A DNA stretch of 64,000 bases from Halobacillus sp. Nhm2S1 (GTDB taxonomy: Bacteria; Bacillota; Bacilli; Bacillales; Halobacillaceae): the NCBI RefSeq assembly GCF_019599545.1, contig NZ_JAIEZV010000002.1:868001-932000 (forward strand), read 5' to 3'. Numbering within the stretch: the stretch's first letter is position 1; each line of letters starts with the position of its first letter. The position numbers and the translations under genes were made by a program. Positions 1-8,125 of the stretch are shown here, piece after piece. Under the pieces are notes generated by a model. That model searched no databases. It saw only the letters and a program-made list of their open reading frames with translations, and was not told where the DNA came from.

Positions 1-973
1 ATGAATGAGTGAAGAAAACAGCGCCACGGTTCAATGGATACATGGAGTTCGCAAGCAGAAACTCAGAGTCTGACGTCCGCCCCTGTTTCACTTGATGATA
101 GAAATTATCAAAGTAGATGCCTTCTTCTTTCAGGTCGTTGAAATAAGGAGTTAATTCTTCGCCATGCAATGTATTGTCGACCACAAATGTCTGTGTACTT
201 TCAAGAGAAAGCATAATGACGTTTTTACCTTCGGCGACACCTTCTAAACGGTCGCTGTCTTCTGTTTTATTTTCGTTCAAGTAGTTGATGACAGGTACAA
301 GTTCGTTACTGTCCGCCAACGTTTTTTTCATCTCGGTTTTCCCCTGCAACACTACATCATACACGTGATAATTGATGACGCCGATATACTTCACGAGCAT
401 ATTACGGTCGAATGTACGCTCTAAAAGATCCGTACGCTCCTGTTCTGCCCACTGTAAGTTAATCAAGAACAAAGGAATAGCAACAATAGCAAGAACAATC
501 CCTTCCCAGCGCTTAGGCTTGAATACCTGGAAGCGTGAAGGCTTCAAGTAGAATAATAGAAAAGCAGCAATGAGAACATCCACAAACAACAGGGCATCAA
601 CAGGACTCATAATCGTTGTGATACTGCCTCCTAAGTCTGCGAGGTTCGCCACCTGATTTAACATCGGGATCGTAATAAAATCATTGTATTCTCTATAAAA
701 GAGAACATTTACGTATAAAAGAATGGAGCCTAAGATATAGGAAACGAACATTCCCCGACGTCCAGCCAGCAAAATCCCCAATCCGAATATGAGAAAAATA
801 CTGCTCAGTGGATTAAACGCCAGAATGCTTGCTTCATTGGAATTTTCCACATTCAGTGAAAAGATGCTTGTCTGTATATAATTCATTTTCAACCAGAAAA
901 GTCCGATAACCAAAAGGTAGACTAGTAGTTTCAAACCAGTTTTTTTGTTGATATATTTATTGTTTGTAAACAT
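1..973 (-). CDS. LTA synthase family protein (LtaS-like), 3' part outside window
   Basis: Polyglycerolphosphate lipoteichoic acid synthase family: a membrane enzyme that moves glycerol phosphate from phosphatidylglycerol onto lipoteichoic acid outside the cell. Reading leftwards from the ATG at 973, the frame stays open to the window edge (324 codons). It starts with a short cytoplasmic end, then about five hydrophobic segments, then the start of the extracellular sulfatase-like domain. There the motif NVIMLSLESTQTF contains the threonine expected to be the catalytic nucleophile. A GGAGG lies 7 nt upstream of the ATG, which fixes the start. The gene is cut by the window, so catalytic residues further on cannot be checked. 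It is divergent from bioY. Which LtaS paralogue it is (LtaS, YfnI, YqgS, YvgJ) cannot be decided from this fragment. Confidence 0.9.
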   Translation of the reverse strand, partial: MFTNNKYINKKTGLKLLVYLLVIGLFWLKMNYIQTSIFSLNVENSNEASILAFNPLSSIFLIFGLGILLAGRRGMFVSYILGSILLYVNVLFYREYNDFITIPMLNQVANLADLGGSITTIMSPVDALLFVDVLIAAFLLFYLKPSRFQVFKPKRWEGIVLAIVAIPLFLINLQWAEQERTDLLERTFDRNMLVKYIGVINYHVYDVVLQGKTEMKKTLADSNELVPVINYLNENKTEDSDRLEGVAEGKNVIMLSLESTQTFVVDNTLHGEELTPYFNDLKEEGIYFDNFYHQVKQGRTSDSEFLLANSMYPLNRGAVFFTHS

Positions 974-1184
974 TGTAAAACCTCCGTTAATTTTACATTA
1001 CCCTATTCTACCTTATATCAAATCTTTTTTGTACCACCTTATAGATAGTTTAAAAACTCTGACACATTTGCACCTTTTATATCAATGGTCGTTTAGAAAA
1101 AATGAAGCTCAATACCTATACTTCCACCATATTTCCTATATAAGGAAAAATGGAGTGGAACTTTAACACAACTCCACTCTTATA

Positions 1185-1213
1185 TGTTAACTTATAATTA
1201 TAAATGGTTAACA
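1185..1213 (+). promoter_or_regulatory. BirA operator of bioY
   Basis: A perfect inverted repeat TGTTAAC-N15-GTTAACA, the form of the Gram-positive BirA (biotin repressor) site. A TATAAT hexamer at 1193-1198 lies inside the spacer, and the right half-site touches the bioY ribosome binding site. Bound BirA would cover both the -10 region and the start of translation. That it acts on bioY is inferred from position and from known BirA control of biotin genes. Confidence 0.88.
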
Positions 1214-1227
1214 AAGGAGCGGAAGTC

Positions 1228-1800
1228 ATGTCACCACAAAGTAAGAGATTGAGATTCATTGTAAACGGAGCATTGTTTGCCGCACTGACAGCCATTATGG
1301 CTCAAATCGAAATCCCCCTCCCCATTGTACCGATCAGTGGACAAACCTTGGCCGTCGGTCTCACAGCTACTATCTTAGGAAGCAGGCAGGGAGCTGTTGC
1401 GATGGTTGGGTACGCGGCTTTAGGGGCTATGGGAATTCCTGTTTTCGCTGGATTCAGTGGAGGAGCCCAAGTTTTGGCAGGACCAACCGGAGGTTACATA
1501 TTCGGCTTCATTTTAACAGCATTCATTACTGGCTATATTTTAGAGAAAACATCTTTTCATTTGCCCATGGCGGTTGTTGCAAATGTAACAGGTATGATCA
1601 TTACATTAATTTGTGGAACGATTCAGTTGAAGTTCGTCCTCGATATGACTTGGAACCAGGCCTTTGCCGCTGGCGTCTATCCTTTTATCGCTGTTGGACT
1701 CATTAAAGCTTTCCTTGCCAGCTGGATTGGCATTATCGTCAGAAAACGAATGATTCAGGCAAGATATATTAAAGAAGACCCCCAACCAGCAGCTTCGTAA
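1228..1800 (+). CDS. bioY: Biotin transporter BioY (ECF S component)
   Basis: Substrate-binding membrane subunit of the energy-coupling-factor biotin importer; works alone or with the shared EcfA/A'/T module. The 190-residue protein is almost wholly hydrophobic with about six membrane segments. It has the BioY signature run near residues 25-45 (IEIPLPIVPISGQTLAVGL) and the GGxxGYxxGF-like segment near residue 90 (AGPTGGYIFGF). I start it at 1228 and not at the ATG at 1204, because AAAGGAG at 1213-1219 is 8 nt before 1228 and the upstream ATG lies in the BirA operator. No biotin synthesis genes are adjacent. This suggests salvage of external biotin under BirA repression. Confidence 0.93.
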   Translation: MSPQSKRLRFIVNGALFAALTAIMAQIEIPLPIVPISGQTLAVGLTATILGSRQGAVAMVGYAALGAMGIPVFAGFSGGAQVLAGPTGGYIFGFILTAFITGYILEKTSFHLPMAVVANVTGMIITLICGTIQLKFVLDMTWNQAFAAGVYPFIAVGLIKAFLASWIGIIVRKRMIQARYIKEDPQPAAS

Positions 1801-1823
1801 CCGCATATTTCCCAGGCAATGAA

Positions 1824-1858
1824 AAGAACGCCGTGATTAGTCACGACGTTCTTTTTTT
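1824..1858 (+). terminator. bioY terminator
   Basis: Thirteen-base stem (AAGAACGcCGTGA / TCACGaCGTTCTT, one mismatch), TTAG loop, then seven T. Its T run overlaps the stop codon of the converging 29-codon gene at 1857-1946. The opposite strand has only TTTTC, so it may serve that operon weakly. Confidence 0.9.
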
Positions 1859-1946
1859 ATTCTTCTGTTTGTAGATCTACAAGAATCGTACTAACAATAA
1901 GGAAAAGCGGAATGCACGCGACGGTGAATGCAAATGCGAATGACAT
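1857..1946 (-). CDS. 29-aa single-span membrane peptide downstream of cytochrome oxidase
   Basis: I do not recognise this gene. An ORF of 29 codons starts with ATG 16 nt after the stop of oxidase subunit I. It has a strong purine-rich ribosome site (AGGAG followed by six G) and ends at TAA inside the shared terminator. The peptide begins MSFAFAFTVACIPLFLIVST and finishes with a short acidic tail (DLQTEE): one hydrophobic span and almost nothing else. Position and coupling suggest a small accessory subunit or assembly peptide of the ba3-like oxidase, in addition to the subunit IIa-type peptide at the front of the operon. That role is inference; translation is supported only by the ribosome site and context. 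Confidence 0.5.
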   Translation of the reverse strand: MSFAFAFTVACIPLFLIVSTILVDLQTEE

Positions 1947-1961
1947 GGTTTCCCCCCTCTC

Positions 1962-3620
1962 CTACCAGGTTTGGAACCTTCCGGACCCTGGTGGCGCATG
2001 TTGGATCAGATCTGATAAAGGAATCGTGTAAGCAACAGCGATGAGTACAAAGGCAATTCCAATCCACAACTTCCAATTTTCTAAAAACCTTGGAGTAGCA
2101 GACACATCACTGGAGGCAATCGGAAACGACTCTGCTTGATGAACATCAGCTTTAGGCGCTATCCACCATAATTGAATGACAATGTATATCAGTAATGAGG
2201 CCGACAGAAAGAGAATAGATCCTCCGACAGCCATCGTCACATGATTGGATAAAACTCCATCAAACCACGCCAGTGCATCATCATGCGCATATCCTGTATA
2301 AGCGGTACGTCTTGGTGCCCCCATCAACCCCAGTACGTGCTGGGCCGTACTCATGAGGAGCATCCCCACTGACCATGAAATGATCTGAATAAAAGCGAGC
2401 TTTTGTAAGGCCTTCGTAAAACGTCGTCCGGTCAAGTAAGGGATCAACCAGAACGTCAGACCGAAGAATGTCATGGCTACAGGTGTGCCGACCGTAATAT
2501 GAAAGTGGCCCACGACCCACAGTGTGTTATGGATCACTTCATTCATTTGAAAACTTGCGTTGATAATTCCACCTGCTCCGCCAGGGATGAAGAAAGCCAT
2601 GGCGATAAAGATGGAAGTAAATCGAACATCTTTCCATGGTAACTTCCGAAACCATCCAAACAATCCTTTACCTCCAAGTTCCCTGCCTCGCAACTCAAAC
2701 GTGGCAAACATTGAGAAAGCTGTCATGAGAGATGGAATAATAACCATAAACGTCAAAACTGTTTGTAGAAACTTCCAGAAACTTGCGATCCCCGGCTCTG
2801 TCAATTGATGGTGAAAACCGACAGGAATCGAGAAAAGAATAAATAGAACGAACGATAGGCGTGCCAGCGAATCACTAAAAACTTTCGTACCAAGAATTTT
2901 TGGAACAATCACATACCATGCCATATAGGCAGGCAGTAACCAGAAATATACGAGTGGATGACCGAAATACCAGAACAGTGAACGACTCAATTCAACATTA
3001 ATTCCGTCCACCCATCCGAATGCCCAAGGGATGAACTGAAACAGCACAGCAGCTACAACCCCTAGACAAGCGATAATCCACATGATAAGAGTAGCGACTG
3101 TCATGAAAGCGAATAAAGGACTGAATTCTCCTTTGTGCTGTTTCCTCCAAGCCCGATAATGGCCGATCAAAGCAAAGCCTTGAATCCATGTACCAATGAC
3201 AAATAAAGCGAGGCCGACATAGAACAGACCGTGAGCTTGTAAAGGAGCATAAAAGGTATAAAGGACAGAAGCCTGACCTCCGATCACCATGATGACAACT
3301 AAAAGGGTCCCTAAGGAAGTTACAATAAAGCCAATCCAATTCCATAAAAGTACTTTACGTCCGAATGATCCAAGCGTCCGACTCATCCCCGCCTGGAAAA
3401 AGGCAAAAATGAAAAATGTCGTAAAGACGATCGCTAGCAATAACCCATGAGCTGTTAACACTTGGTAATAATCCAGCCACCCTGGTAACGTAAGGGCGTC
3501 ATTCCTGATGAAGACCTGAAGCAGACCACAAAGAGTCCCTATTAAGAAAGCGGCATAGGCAAAACCTAAGTTCGCGAGGGCAAGTTTCCGTTCTCCTTTT
3601 GCTATTTGTCCGACTATCAT
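1962..3620 (-). CDS. Cytochrome c oxidase subunit I, B-family (b(o/a)3-type)
   Basis: Catalytic subunit of a proton-pumping haem-copper terminal oxidase (ba3-like, high oxygen affinity). 552 residues with 12 or more membrane spans. Visible ligands: LTAHGLL (low-spin haem histidine), FGHPLVYFWLLPAY (CuB histidine and the cross-linked tyrosine), FHHQ (CuB histidines) and VGHFHITVG (haem a3 and low-spin haem histidines). There is no A-family glutamate motif, which supports the B family (Thermus ba3, Geobacillus CbaA). Its ATG overlaps the subunit II stop as ATGA (3617-3620), so translation is coupled. A 29-aa peptide gene follows. Confidence 0.93.
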   Translation of the reverse strand: MIVGQIAKGERKLALANLGFAYAAFLIGTLCGLLQVFIRNDALTLPGWLDYYQVLTAHGLLLAIVFTTFFIFAFFQAGMSRTLGSFGRKVLLWNWIGFIVTSLGTLLVVIMVIGGQASVLYTFYAPLQAHGLFYVGLALFVIGTWIQGFALIGHYRAWRKQHKGEFSPLFAFMTVATLIMWIIACLGVVAAVLFQFIPWAFGWVDGINVELSRSLFWYFGHPLVYFWLLPAYMAWYVIVPKILGTKVFSDSLARLSFVLFILFSIPVGFHHQLTEPGIASFWKFLQTVLTFMVIIPSLMTAFSMFATFELRGRELGGKGLFGWFRKLPWKDVRFTSIFIAMAFFIPGGAGGIINASFQMNEVIHNTLWVVGHFHITVGTPVAMTFFGLTFWLIPYLTGRRFTKALQKLAFIQIISWSVGMLLMSTAQHVLGLMGAPRRTAYTGYAHDDALAWFDGVLSNHVTMAVGGSILFLSASLLIYIVIQLWWIAPKADVHQAESFPIASSDVSATPRFLENWKLWIGIAFVLIAVAYTIPLSDLIQHAPPGSGRFQTW

Positions 3621-4090
3621 TGTTCAACCACCTCGATTTCTGTACTCATAAAATGGTGGCCGGATCCACAATACTCGTTACAAATGACCAAATACGTACC
3701 AGGTTCCTGGAACGTATGCTTTTTATGGTTAATCTCCCCCGGCACGACCATCATGTTCACATTTGTCCCGACCACAGAAAAACTGTGAACGACATCTGAA
3801 CTTGTAACCGTAAATAGGATTTCTTTCCCAGCAGGTACTTGAACCTTTCCAGGATCGTACCCGAAAGCCTTGCCTACCATGATTACTTCATAGGTGCCAT
3901 CCTCTTTTTCATACACCCCTGGCTGGTCGAAAGGGGCCGTTTCAGAAACCTTATCAGGATCAATTTTCATATGCCCTCCCGATGGTGTATGTCCCTGATG
4001 GAAGGCACTGACGCCAACGACAGATAAAAAGATAATGAGTGCCATAATACCGAAGATCAGCCATATTTTTTCGTATTTGTGTAAATGCAT
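3617..4090 (-). CDS. Cytochrome c oxidase subunit II (CuA), ba3-type
   Basis: 157-residue electron-entry subunit. One N-terminal membrane anchor (residues about 11-30) is followed by an extracellular cupredoxin domain. The CuA site is complete: VVHSFSVVG gives the histidine and CNEYCGSGHHFM gives both cysteines, the glutamate, the second histidine and the methionine. The short length and single anchor are typical of B-family oxidases; A-family CtaC is longer. It starts 12 nt after the subunit IIa-like gene with GGGGAAGGG as ribosome site, and overlaps subunit I by 4 bp. Confidence 0.93.
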   Translation of the reverse strand: MHLHKYEKIWLIFGIMALIIFLSVVGVSAFHQGHTPSGGHMKIDPDKVSETAPFDQPGVYEKEDGTYEVIMVGKAFGYDPGKVQVPAGKEILFTVTSSDVVHSFSVVGTNVNMMVVPGEINHKKHTFQEPGTYLVICNEYCGSGHHFMSTEIEVVEQ

Positions 4091-4102
4091 GCCCTTCCCC
4101 TC

Positions 4103-4228
4103 CTATAACCTCTGGATATATAAAAAATAGACGCTTCCCCACATGAATATAATGATGGCTCCTACAGCCAGAACACTCACAAGTGTCCCCTTCAGGTCTG
4201 TTTGATCCTCGTGTTTTTTCATAACCAT
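4103..4228 (-). CDS. Cytochrome c oxidase subunit IIa-like microprotein
   Basis: 41-residue protein with a charged N-terminus and one membrane span. The pattern LKGTLVSVLAVGAIIIFMWG and the following VYFLY are what small subunit IIa (CbaD-like) proteins of ba3 oxidases show. It is the first gene of the oxidase operon. The start at 4228 is chosen over the in-frame ATG at 4222 because GGGAGGGG sits 6 nt upstream of 4228. Subunit IIa in Thermus packs against subunits I and II as the missing transmembrane helix of subunit II; the same role is inferred here. Confidence 0.8.
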   Translation of the reverse strand: MVMKKHEDQTDLKGTLVSVLAVGAIIIFMWGSVYFLYIQRL

Positions 4229-4378
4229 CCTGCCCCTCCCATTTGCTTCCTTTGGTCTGCTTTTATTGTATCGAGCACAGTTAAAATAAAATATTGGGGA
4301 ATCCCCTCATCTTAAAAAGCGAAATCCCCTATTCTTTTTTCTTTAAAAATTCACTAAACCATCCAGTTCCGCAAACGC

Positions 4379-4642
4379 TCCAGATTGTGGAAGACTCAGT
4401 TTTGAGATGGTTTCGGGGTTCGTTACCTAAGTTGAGCGTTAGGGTCGCTGGGAAGCTACTCGCTTTCCTGTGGGGGAGCTTCGAGCTTCCTCGGACTGCG
4501 TCCTGCGGGAAAAGAGTGCTAGGTGAGACCCCACAAGGCTTTAGCCTGAGGAGGCTCATCGCTCCCGTGGAAAGCGAGCTATTCCCCGCAGCCCCCATAC
4601 ACTCAATAAAAGTCTTGAAACTGAGTCTTACACGAATCTGCC
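4379..4642. repeat. Dispersed palindromic repeat, copy 1
   Basis: About 264 bp with inverted ends: CAGATTGTGGAAGACTCAG on the left, and GGCAGATTCGTGTAAGACTC as the reverse complement of the right end. Inside are GC-rich inverted segments (AGCTACTCGCTTTCC, GAAAGCGAGCTATTCC; GTGAGACCCC, GAGGAGGCTC). Related copies lie at about 21.5, 31.5, 44.6, 46.3, 60.9 and 63.0 kb. Open frames through it are by-products of the palindromes. Confidence 0.85.
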
Positions 4643-4692
4643 ATTTAGTTTAATAACTTTTCTAAAGTGAGTAGTATTCTTAAAATCTCACA

Positions 4693-4726
4693 TAAAAAAA
4701 GAAGCCTGATTTATTTTCAGACTTCT
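4693..4726 (-). terminator. Terminator of the PAS-kinase operon
   Basis: On the minus strand AGAAGTCTGA, a seven-base A/T loop, TCAGGCTTCT (one mismatch), then TTTTTTT. The kinase stop codon lies within the stem. Confidence 0.85.
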
Positions 4727-6054
4727 AAGGGTATATTCACTTTAATGGTAGTTCCTTTGTTTTCGGCTGATGAGATGGAGAGTGAGCCACCGACGGCACG
4801 GGCCCTTTCTTCCATGCTGAACAATCCGACACCTTTATGGTTGTGATTAACCGAGAACCCGTTCCCTTCATCGGAGATCTCAATAAAAATAACACTCTCT
4901 ACTTCTTTTATCCGGACCTCGGCCTCAACCACCCCCGCATATTTCCTTACATTAGTCAGCGCTTCCTGGATGATTCTGTAAATGCTTGTTTCAACATTAG
5001 GGGACAAGCGACAGCGAACGTCTGATAGAAATTTCACATTCAATCCATATGAATTTTCCAATCGATTGATAAATGAGCGTACAGCAGGCATTAGTCCGAG
5101 TTCATCAAGAGCGGATGGCCTAAGTGACCAAGACATATCCCTTACACTTTGAATCAGACGGCTGATGTCTGTGGTCATCTGGTCAATCAATGGGTGCGTA
5201 TATTCTTTCTCCAGCCTTTGAACGGTTATGAGAAGGCTGTACAATTCCTGGCCGATTCCATCATGCAGTTCTCTCGATACATGCTTCCGCTCATTTTCCT
5301 GTACATCAATGATTTTTGTCATCATTTGTTGGAGCTCTTGTTCCACGCGCTTCCGTTCTGTGATTTCATTTCTTATAGCCAAATATTGATAGGGCTTTCC
5401 TTTTTCATCTAAAAAAGGAACAATCGTTGTATCAACCCAATAAAAGGATCCATCCTTTGCTTTGTTCCGAATTTCTCCCTTCCATACTTGGCCGGTGCCT
5501 ATGGTACGCCACAACCCTTTGAAAAAATCTTTCGAGTGGTATCCGGAGTTTAAAATACGGTGATCCTGCCCAATCAATTCTTCCACGTCGTACTTCGATA
5601 TCTCTGAAAATTTTTTATTAACATACCTTATCCTTCCCCTTTTGTCCGTTAAAGCGACAATGGAAGACTCATCTAGCGCATACTTAATATCAAGAAGTTC
5701 CTTGAATGGTTCATAACTTTCGCGGTCAAGGGTGCTTCTTTCTGCAAGATTTTGAATCGTAATATAAAAGTAGTGATTATCTGAGGCAATTGAATCGTGA
5801 ACAACTAAGAAAACCGGAGAGGGGTTTTCCCCCTGCGGAGTAATGTAATGCTCTAGAAGGACGCCTTTTTCGCAGTTATGTAGATCGTCGAGGGACAGGT
5901 GAAGAAACAAATCTTCCAGTACCGCTTCCTCCCGACTCCTTTGAAATAATTCTTCAGCCCGATCATTCAAGCACGTTACAACACCGTCTTCTCTTACTAT
6001 CAGAAATCCTTCCCTACGGGCGGGAAGAATAGGTGAAAGTGTTTCCTTTTTCAT
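4717..6054 (-). CDS. PAS-domain sensor histidine kinase, NarX/NreB-type
   Basis: 445-residue soluble histidine kinase. Residues about 10-105 form a diverged PAS domain and about 125-240 a clear PAS/PAC domain (DESSIVALTDKRGRIRYVNK and, later, ITERKRVEQELQ). Then comes the HisKA_3 dimerisation helix with phospho-acceptor His264 in RELHDGIGQ. The HATPase domain has N box ALTNVRKYA and G boxes DEGNGF and GVGLFSM. No membrane segment is present, so it senses a cytoplasmic signal. Unlike NreB, the first PAS lacks a four-cysteine cluster, so it is not an obvious Fe-S oxygen sensor. GGGAGG is 7 nt before the ATG, which overlaps the GAF gene stop by 4 bp. Partner regulator: the NarL-type gene at 6496-7158. 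The signal is unknown; the neighbouring GAF protein makes nitrate or redox possible. Confidence 0.88.
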   Translation of the reverse strand: MKKETLSPILPARREGFLIVREDGVVTCLNDRAEELFQRSREEAVLEDLFLHLSLDDLHNCEKGVLLEHYITPQGENPSPVFLVVHDSIASDNHYFYITIQNLAERSTLDRESYEPFKELLDIKYALDESSIVALTDKRGRIRYVNKKFSEISKYDVEELIGQDHRILNSGYHSKDFFKGLWRTIGTGQVWKGEIRNKAKDGSFYWVDTTIVPFLDEKGKPYQYLAIRNEITERKRVEQELQQMMTKIIDVQENERKHVSRELHDGIGQELYSLLITVQRLEKEYTHPLIDQMTTDISRLIQSVRDMSWSLRPSALDELGLMPAVRSFINRLENSYGLNVKFLSDVRCRLSPNVETSIYRIIQEALTNVRKYAGVVEAEVRIKEVESVIFIEISDEGNGFSVNHNHKGVGLFSMEERARAVGGSLSISSAENKGTTIKVNIPLEV

Positions 6055-6482
6055 TCCACCGCCTCCCTTTTTTGAAAATGAGCTTGGAAATAAAATGACA
6101 ACCGGTCACAAAGATCCTTGTCTGGCAAAGCGTGAGACGTACGATAACCGATAAAAAGCACGGCTCCGAATAGTGATGAATTAGCGATTGGAATCCCTAT
6201 AAAAGATCGTATTTTTTCAGACAATACAATAGGATACTCTCGAATCGGCAACGGTAAATCTTCAACATTTTCACACCTGAAAGACGTCCCTGTTTGCAAA
6301 ACCCTCCCGGCTACCCCTCTCCCGTAGATGACACTCATTCGTTTATACCGTTCATTCAACGGTCGGTCGGCATACGTCCACCTGATCCCCTCGGAGGGGA
6401 GATGAAACTCTGCAATGGCAACTAAGGATGCCTCTGTCTCAGCAGCGACTTTTGCACAAAGTTCTTCTAACGATCGTCTCAC
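6051..6482 (-). CDS. GAF-domain protein (NreA-like)
   Basis: About 143 residues, a single GAF domain; central motif VIYGRGVAGRVLQTG followed by IRSFIGIPI is typical. I choose the GTG at 6482, 13 nt after the response-regulator stop and with AAAGGGG 8 nt upstream. The ATG at 6533 would overlap the regulator gene by 38 bp and its GGAG is only one base away. In staphylococci NreA is a GAF nitrate receptor acting between kinase NreB and regulator NreC; the gene set here is the same. Nitrate binding is inference from that context only. Confidence 0.7.
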   Translation of the reverse strand: MRRSLEELCAKVAAETEASLVAIAEFHLPSEGIRWTYADRPLNERYKRMSVIYGRGVAGRVLQTGTSFRCENVEDLPLPIREYPIVLSEKIRSFIGIPIANSSLFGAVLFIGYRTSHALPDKDLCDRLSFYFQAHFQKREAVE

Positions 6483-6495
6483 TCCTTCAGCCCCT

Positions 6496-7158
6496 TTACA
6501 GCGAATATCCGAGCAACCCTTTCTTCCAAGCATACTCCACCAATTCAGGCCGGGTTTTAAGCTGCAATTTTTCCATCACGTGCGCCTTATGAGCTTCGAC
6601 CGTTTTCACACTTATGACCAGTTTTTCAGCAATGTCCTTATTCGCAAATCCTTTTGCAACCAAAGCCAACACTTCTCGTTCCCTATCCGTCAGCAAACGG
6701 TAGGTATCTGACGTTTTACCGTCTTTCAGTTTCTTCATATAGTCGTCCATTAACCGTCTCGTCGCTGATGGATAAAGGTATGCGTCTCCTTCTGATACTT
6801 GACGGATCGCTTTCAACAGCTCTTCATGAGGAGCATTTTTCAAAATACATCCGGATGCACCAAGTTCAATTGCTCGAAACAAATATTCTTCATCGTCATG
6901 CATCGTCAAAATAAGGATGTGCGTATCAGGGAAATGCTTCTTTATTTCTGATGTTGCCGATAACCCATCTTTCCCGTGTGGCATGGACAAATCCATCAAG
7001 ACAACGTTCGGCCGCTTTTCCTCTACTTGAGCAAAAGCTTCGTCACCTTCTGATGCTTCACCCGCGACGAAAAAATCATCCACCGCATCCAGGAGCATCC
7101 GTAATCCAGATCGGACAACGGCGTGGTCATCCACAATCACAATGGAAGTCATCATCAT
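6496..7158 (-). CDS. NarL/FixJ-family response regulator
   Basis: 220-residue two-domain regulator. The receiver domain (residues about 4-120) has acidic pocket DD (VIVDDH), phospho-acceptor Asp in VLMDLSMP, the conserved Thr/Ser position in ILTMHDD and Lys in CILKNAP. The C-terminal LuxR helix-turn-helix (about 155-215) reads LTDREREVLALVAKGFANKD and SVKTVEAHKAHVMEKL. It overlaps the preceding gene stop as ATGA. Three consecutive ATG codons open the gene; the first has AGAGGGGGG at the best distance. It is expected to be phosphorylated by the PAS kinase at the end of the operon. Confidence 0.92.
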   Translation of the reverse strand: MMMTSIVIVDDHAVVRSGLRMLLDAVDDFFVAGEASEGDEAFAQVEEKRPNVVLMDLSMPHGKDGLSATSEIKKHFPDTHILILTMHDDEEYLFRAIELGASGCILKNAPHEELLKAIRQVSEGDAYLYPSATRRLMDDYMKKLKDGKTSDTYRLLTDREREVLALVAKGFANKDIAEKLVISVKTVEAHKAHVMEKLQLKTRPELVEYAWKKGLLGYSL

Positions 7159-7733
7159 TCCCCCCTCTTCTTAAAATAGATCCAAAACCACAGGCCTGAC
7201 CTCTGTTCGATTTTTAATTCCATACCTGTCCTTTTCTGTATAAGTCGAAGAAAACCCTCCCCATCCACATCGATCTGTTCATGAGGGGAAAGGAATTGGA
7301 ACGTTGCCGACTCCTCTTCCAAGTGAATGTCGATTGCATCGGTATCCGCATGCTCAACGATCAAGAGAATGGTTTGTTGAATCAACCGGAATAGAATTCT
7401 TTGATCTATTGAAAATGAGCCGTTTTCAGTTAAGAGCCGCACAGTTACTCCAAACCGATTTTCTATTTCTTTACTAAATTGCTTCACGGCAGGAATGACC
7501 CCTCTTTGTGCAAGAGATAGGGGGGTGGTCTCATTTGATTTACTTCTCATGTCATCAATAATATGTGTCAACAAAAGAGCAGATTTCGATCCCTGGCTTT
7601 CCTGGTCCATTTGATGGAGCAGCCCTGTCAAAAGGTGACTATACCTTTCATGAAGATCATAAGATAAATCATGTAACATCTTTTCATACATCTGGATGAG
7701 TTCATCCGCTTGAATTTTTATTGTCTCCTTCAT
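7155..7733 (-). CDS. Degenerate histidine-kinase-like protein
   Basis: 192 residues, first gene of the four-gene signalling operon; starts at ATG 7733 with GAGGTGG 6 nt upstream. The layout is that of the catalytic half of a NarX-type kinase: a helix like the HisKA_3 dimerisation segment (DLSYDLHERYSHLLTGLLHQ, compare RELHDGIGQELYSLL in the operon's real kinase), then a HATPase-like fold. The N box is TILLIVEHA instead of xLTNVRKYA, so the Mg-binding Asn is missing, and no G1 DxGxG motif can be seen. It therefore probably does not bind ATP as a kinase does. A decoy dimerisation partner, phosphatase or modulator of the PAS kinase or regulator is possible. No named family is assigned. Confidence 0.6.
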   Translation of the reverse strand: MKETIKIQADELIQMYEKMLHDLSYDLHERYSHLLTGLLHQMDQESQGSKSALLLTHIIDDMRSKSNETTPLSLAQRGVIPAVKQFSKEIENRFGVTVRLLTENGSFSIDQRILFRLIQQTILLIVEHADTDAIDIHLEEESATFQFLSPHEQIDVDGEGFLRLIQKRTGMELKIEQRSGLWFWIYFKKRGE

Positions 7734-7876
7734 CTTATTCCACCTCAATCACACGTAATCTTAGTTTCATGATACCTTCTAAAACACAGAACGGATATTA
7801 GGGCATTCCCTGATTTTCACAGTCCTGTTCATATTTTTTCAAAACATGGAGAAGGTAAGAATGGAGGTGGACAAAC

Positions 7877-8125
7877 ATGCAGCCATATCTATGTCCTAAC
7901 TGTAAAACCAACCGCTCTCGATTTAATTTAATCGAACAGGAAGCAAAAGCTGTAAAGATGAATCCAAGAACAGGTGAACCAGATGAAAGTTACTCATCTG
8001 AAAATATGGATCCTTTTCACATGGCCTACAAGGGTCCGCAAATTAAAGTCCAATGCGGAGCGTGTGGTTTAATTGAAGATGAAAAGTCTTTTATCGCTTT
8101 CGCCGAGCATAATCGCTTGGATTGA
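7877..8125 (+). CDS. Small zinc-ribbon protein, unknown function
   Basis: 82 residues with two CxxC pairs, CPNC near residue 6 and CGAC near residue 61, spaced to form one zinc ribbon. The intervening region is polar and acidic (MNPRTGEPDESYSSENMD). GGAGGTGG lies 6-7 nt before the ATG. It stands alone, divergent from the kinase operon and followed by its own terminator. I do not recognise a characterised homologue; nucleic-acid or protein binding is possible but not shown. Confidence 0.8.
   Translation: MQPYLCPNCKTNRSRFNLIEQEAKAVKMNPRTGEPDESYSSENMDPFHMAYKGPQIKVQCGACGLIEDEKSFIAFAEHNRLD

Noticed and set aside
1153-1179. Inverted repeat GAGTGGA / TCCACTC before the bioY operator
   Set aside because: Loop of 13 bases and no T run in the bioY direction; a minus-strand terminator has no gene to serve. 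Left uncalled.
4294-4653. ORFs in both strands of repeat copy 1, and similar ORFs at 21437-21837, 31623-31838 and 60943-61188
   Set aside because: They follow the GC-rich palindromes, have no ribosome sites and share no conserved frame between copies.
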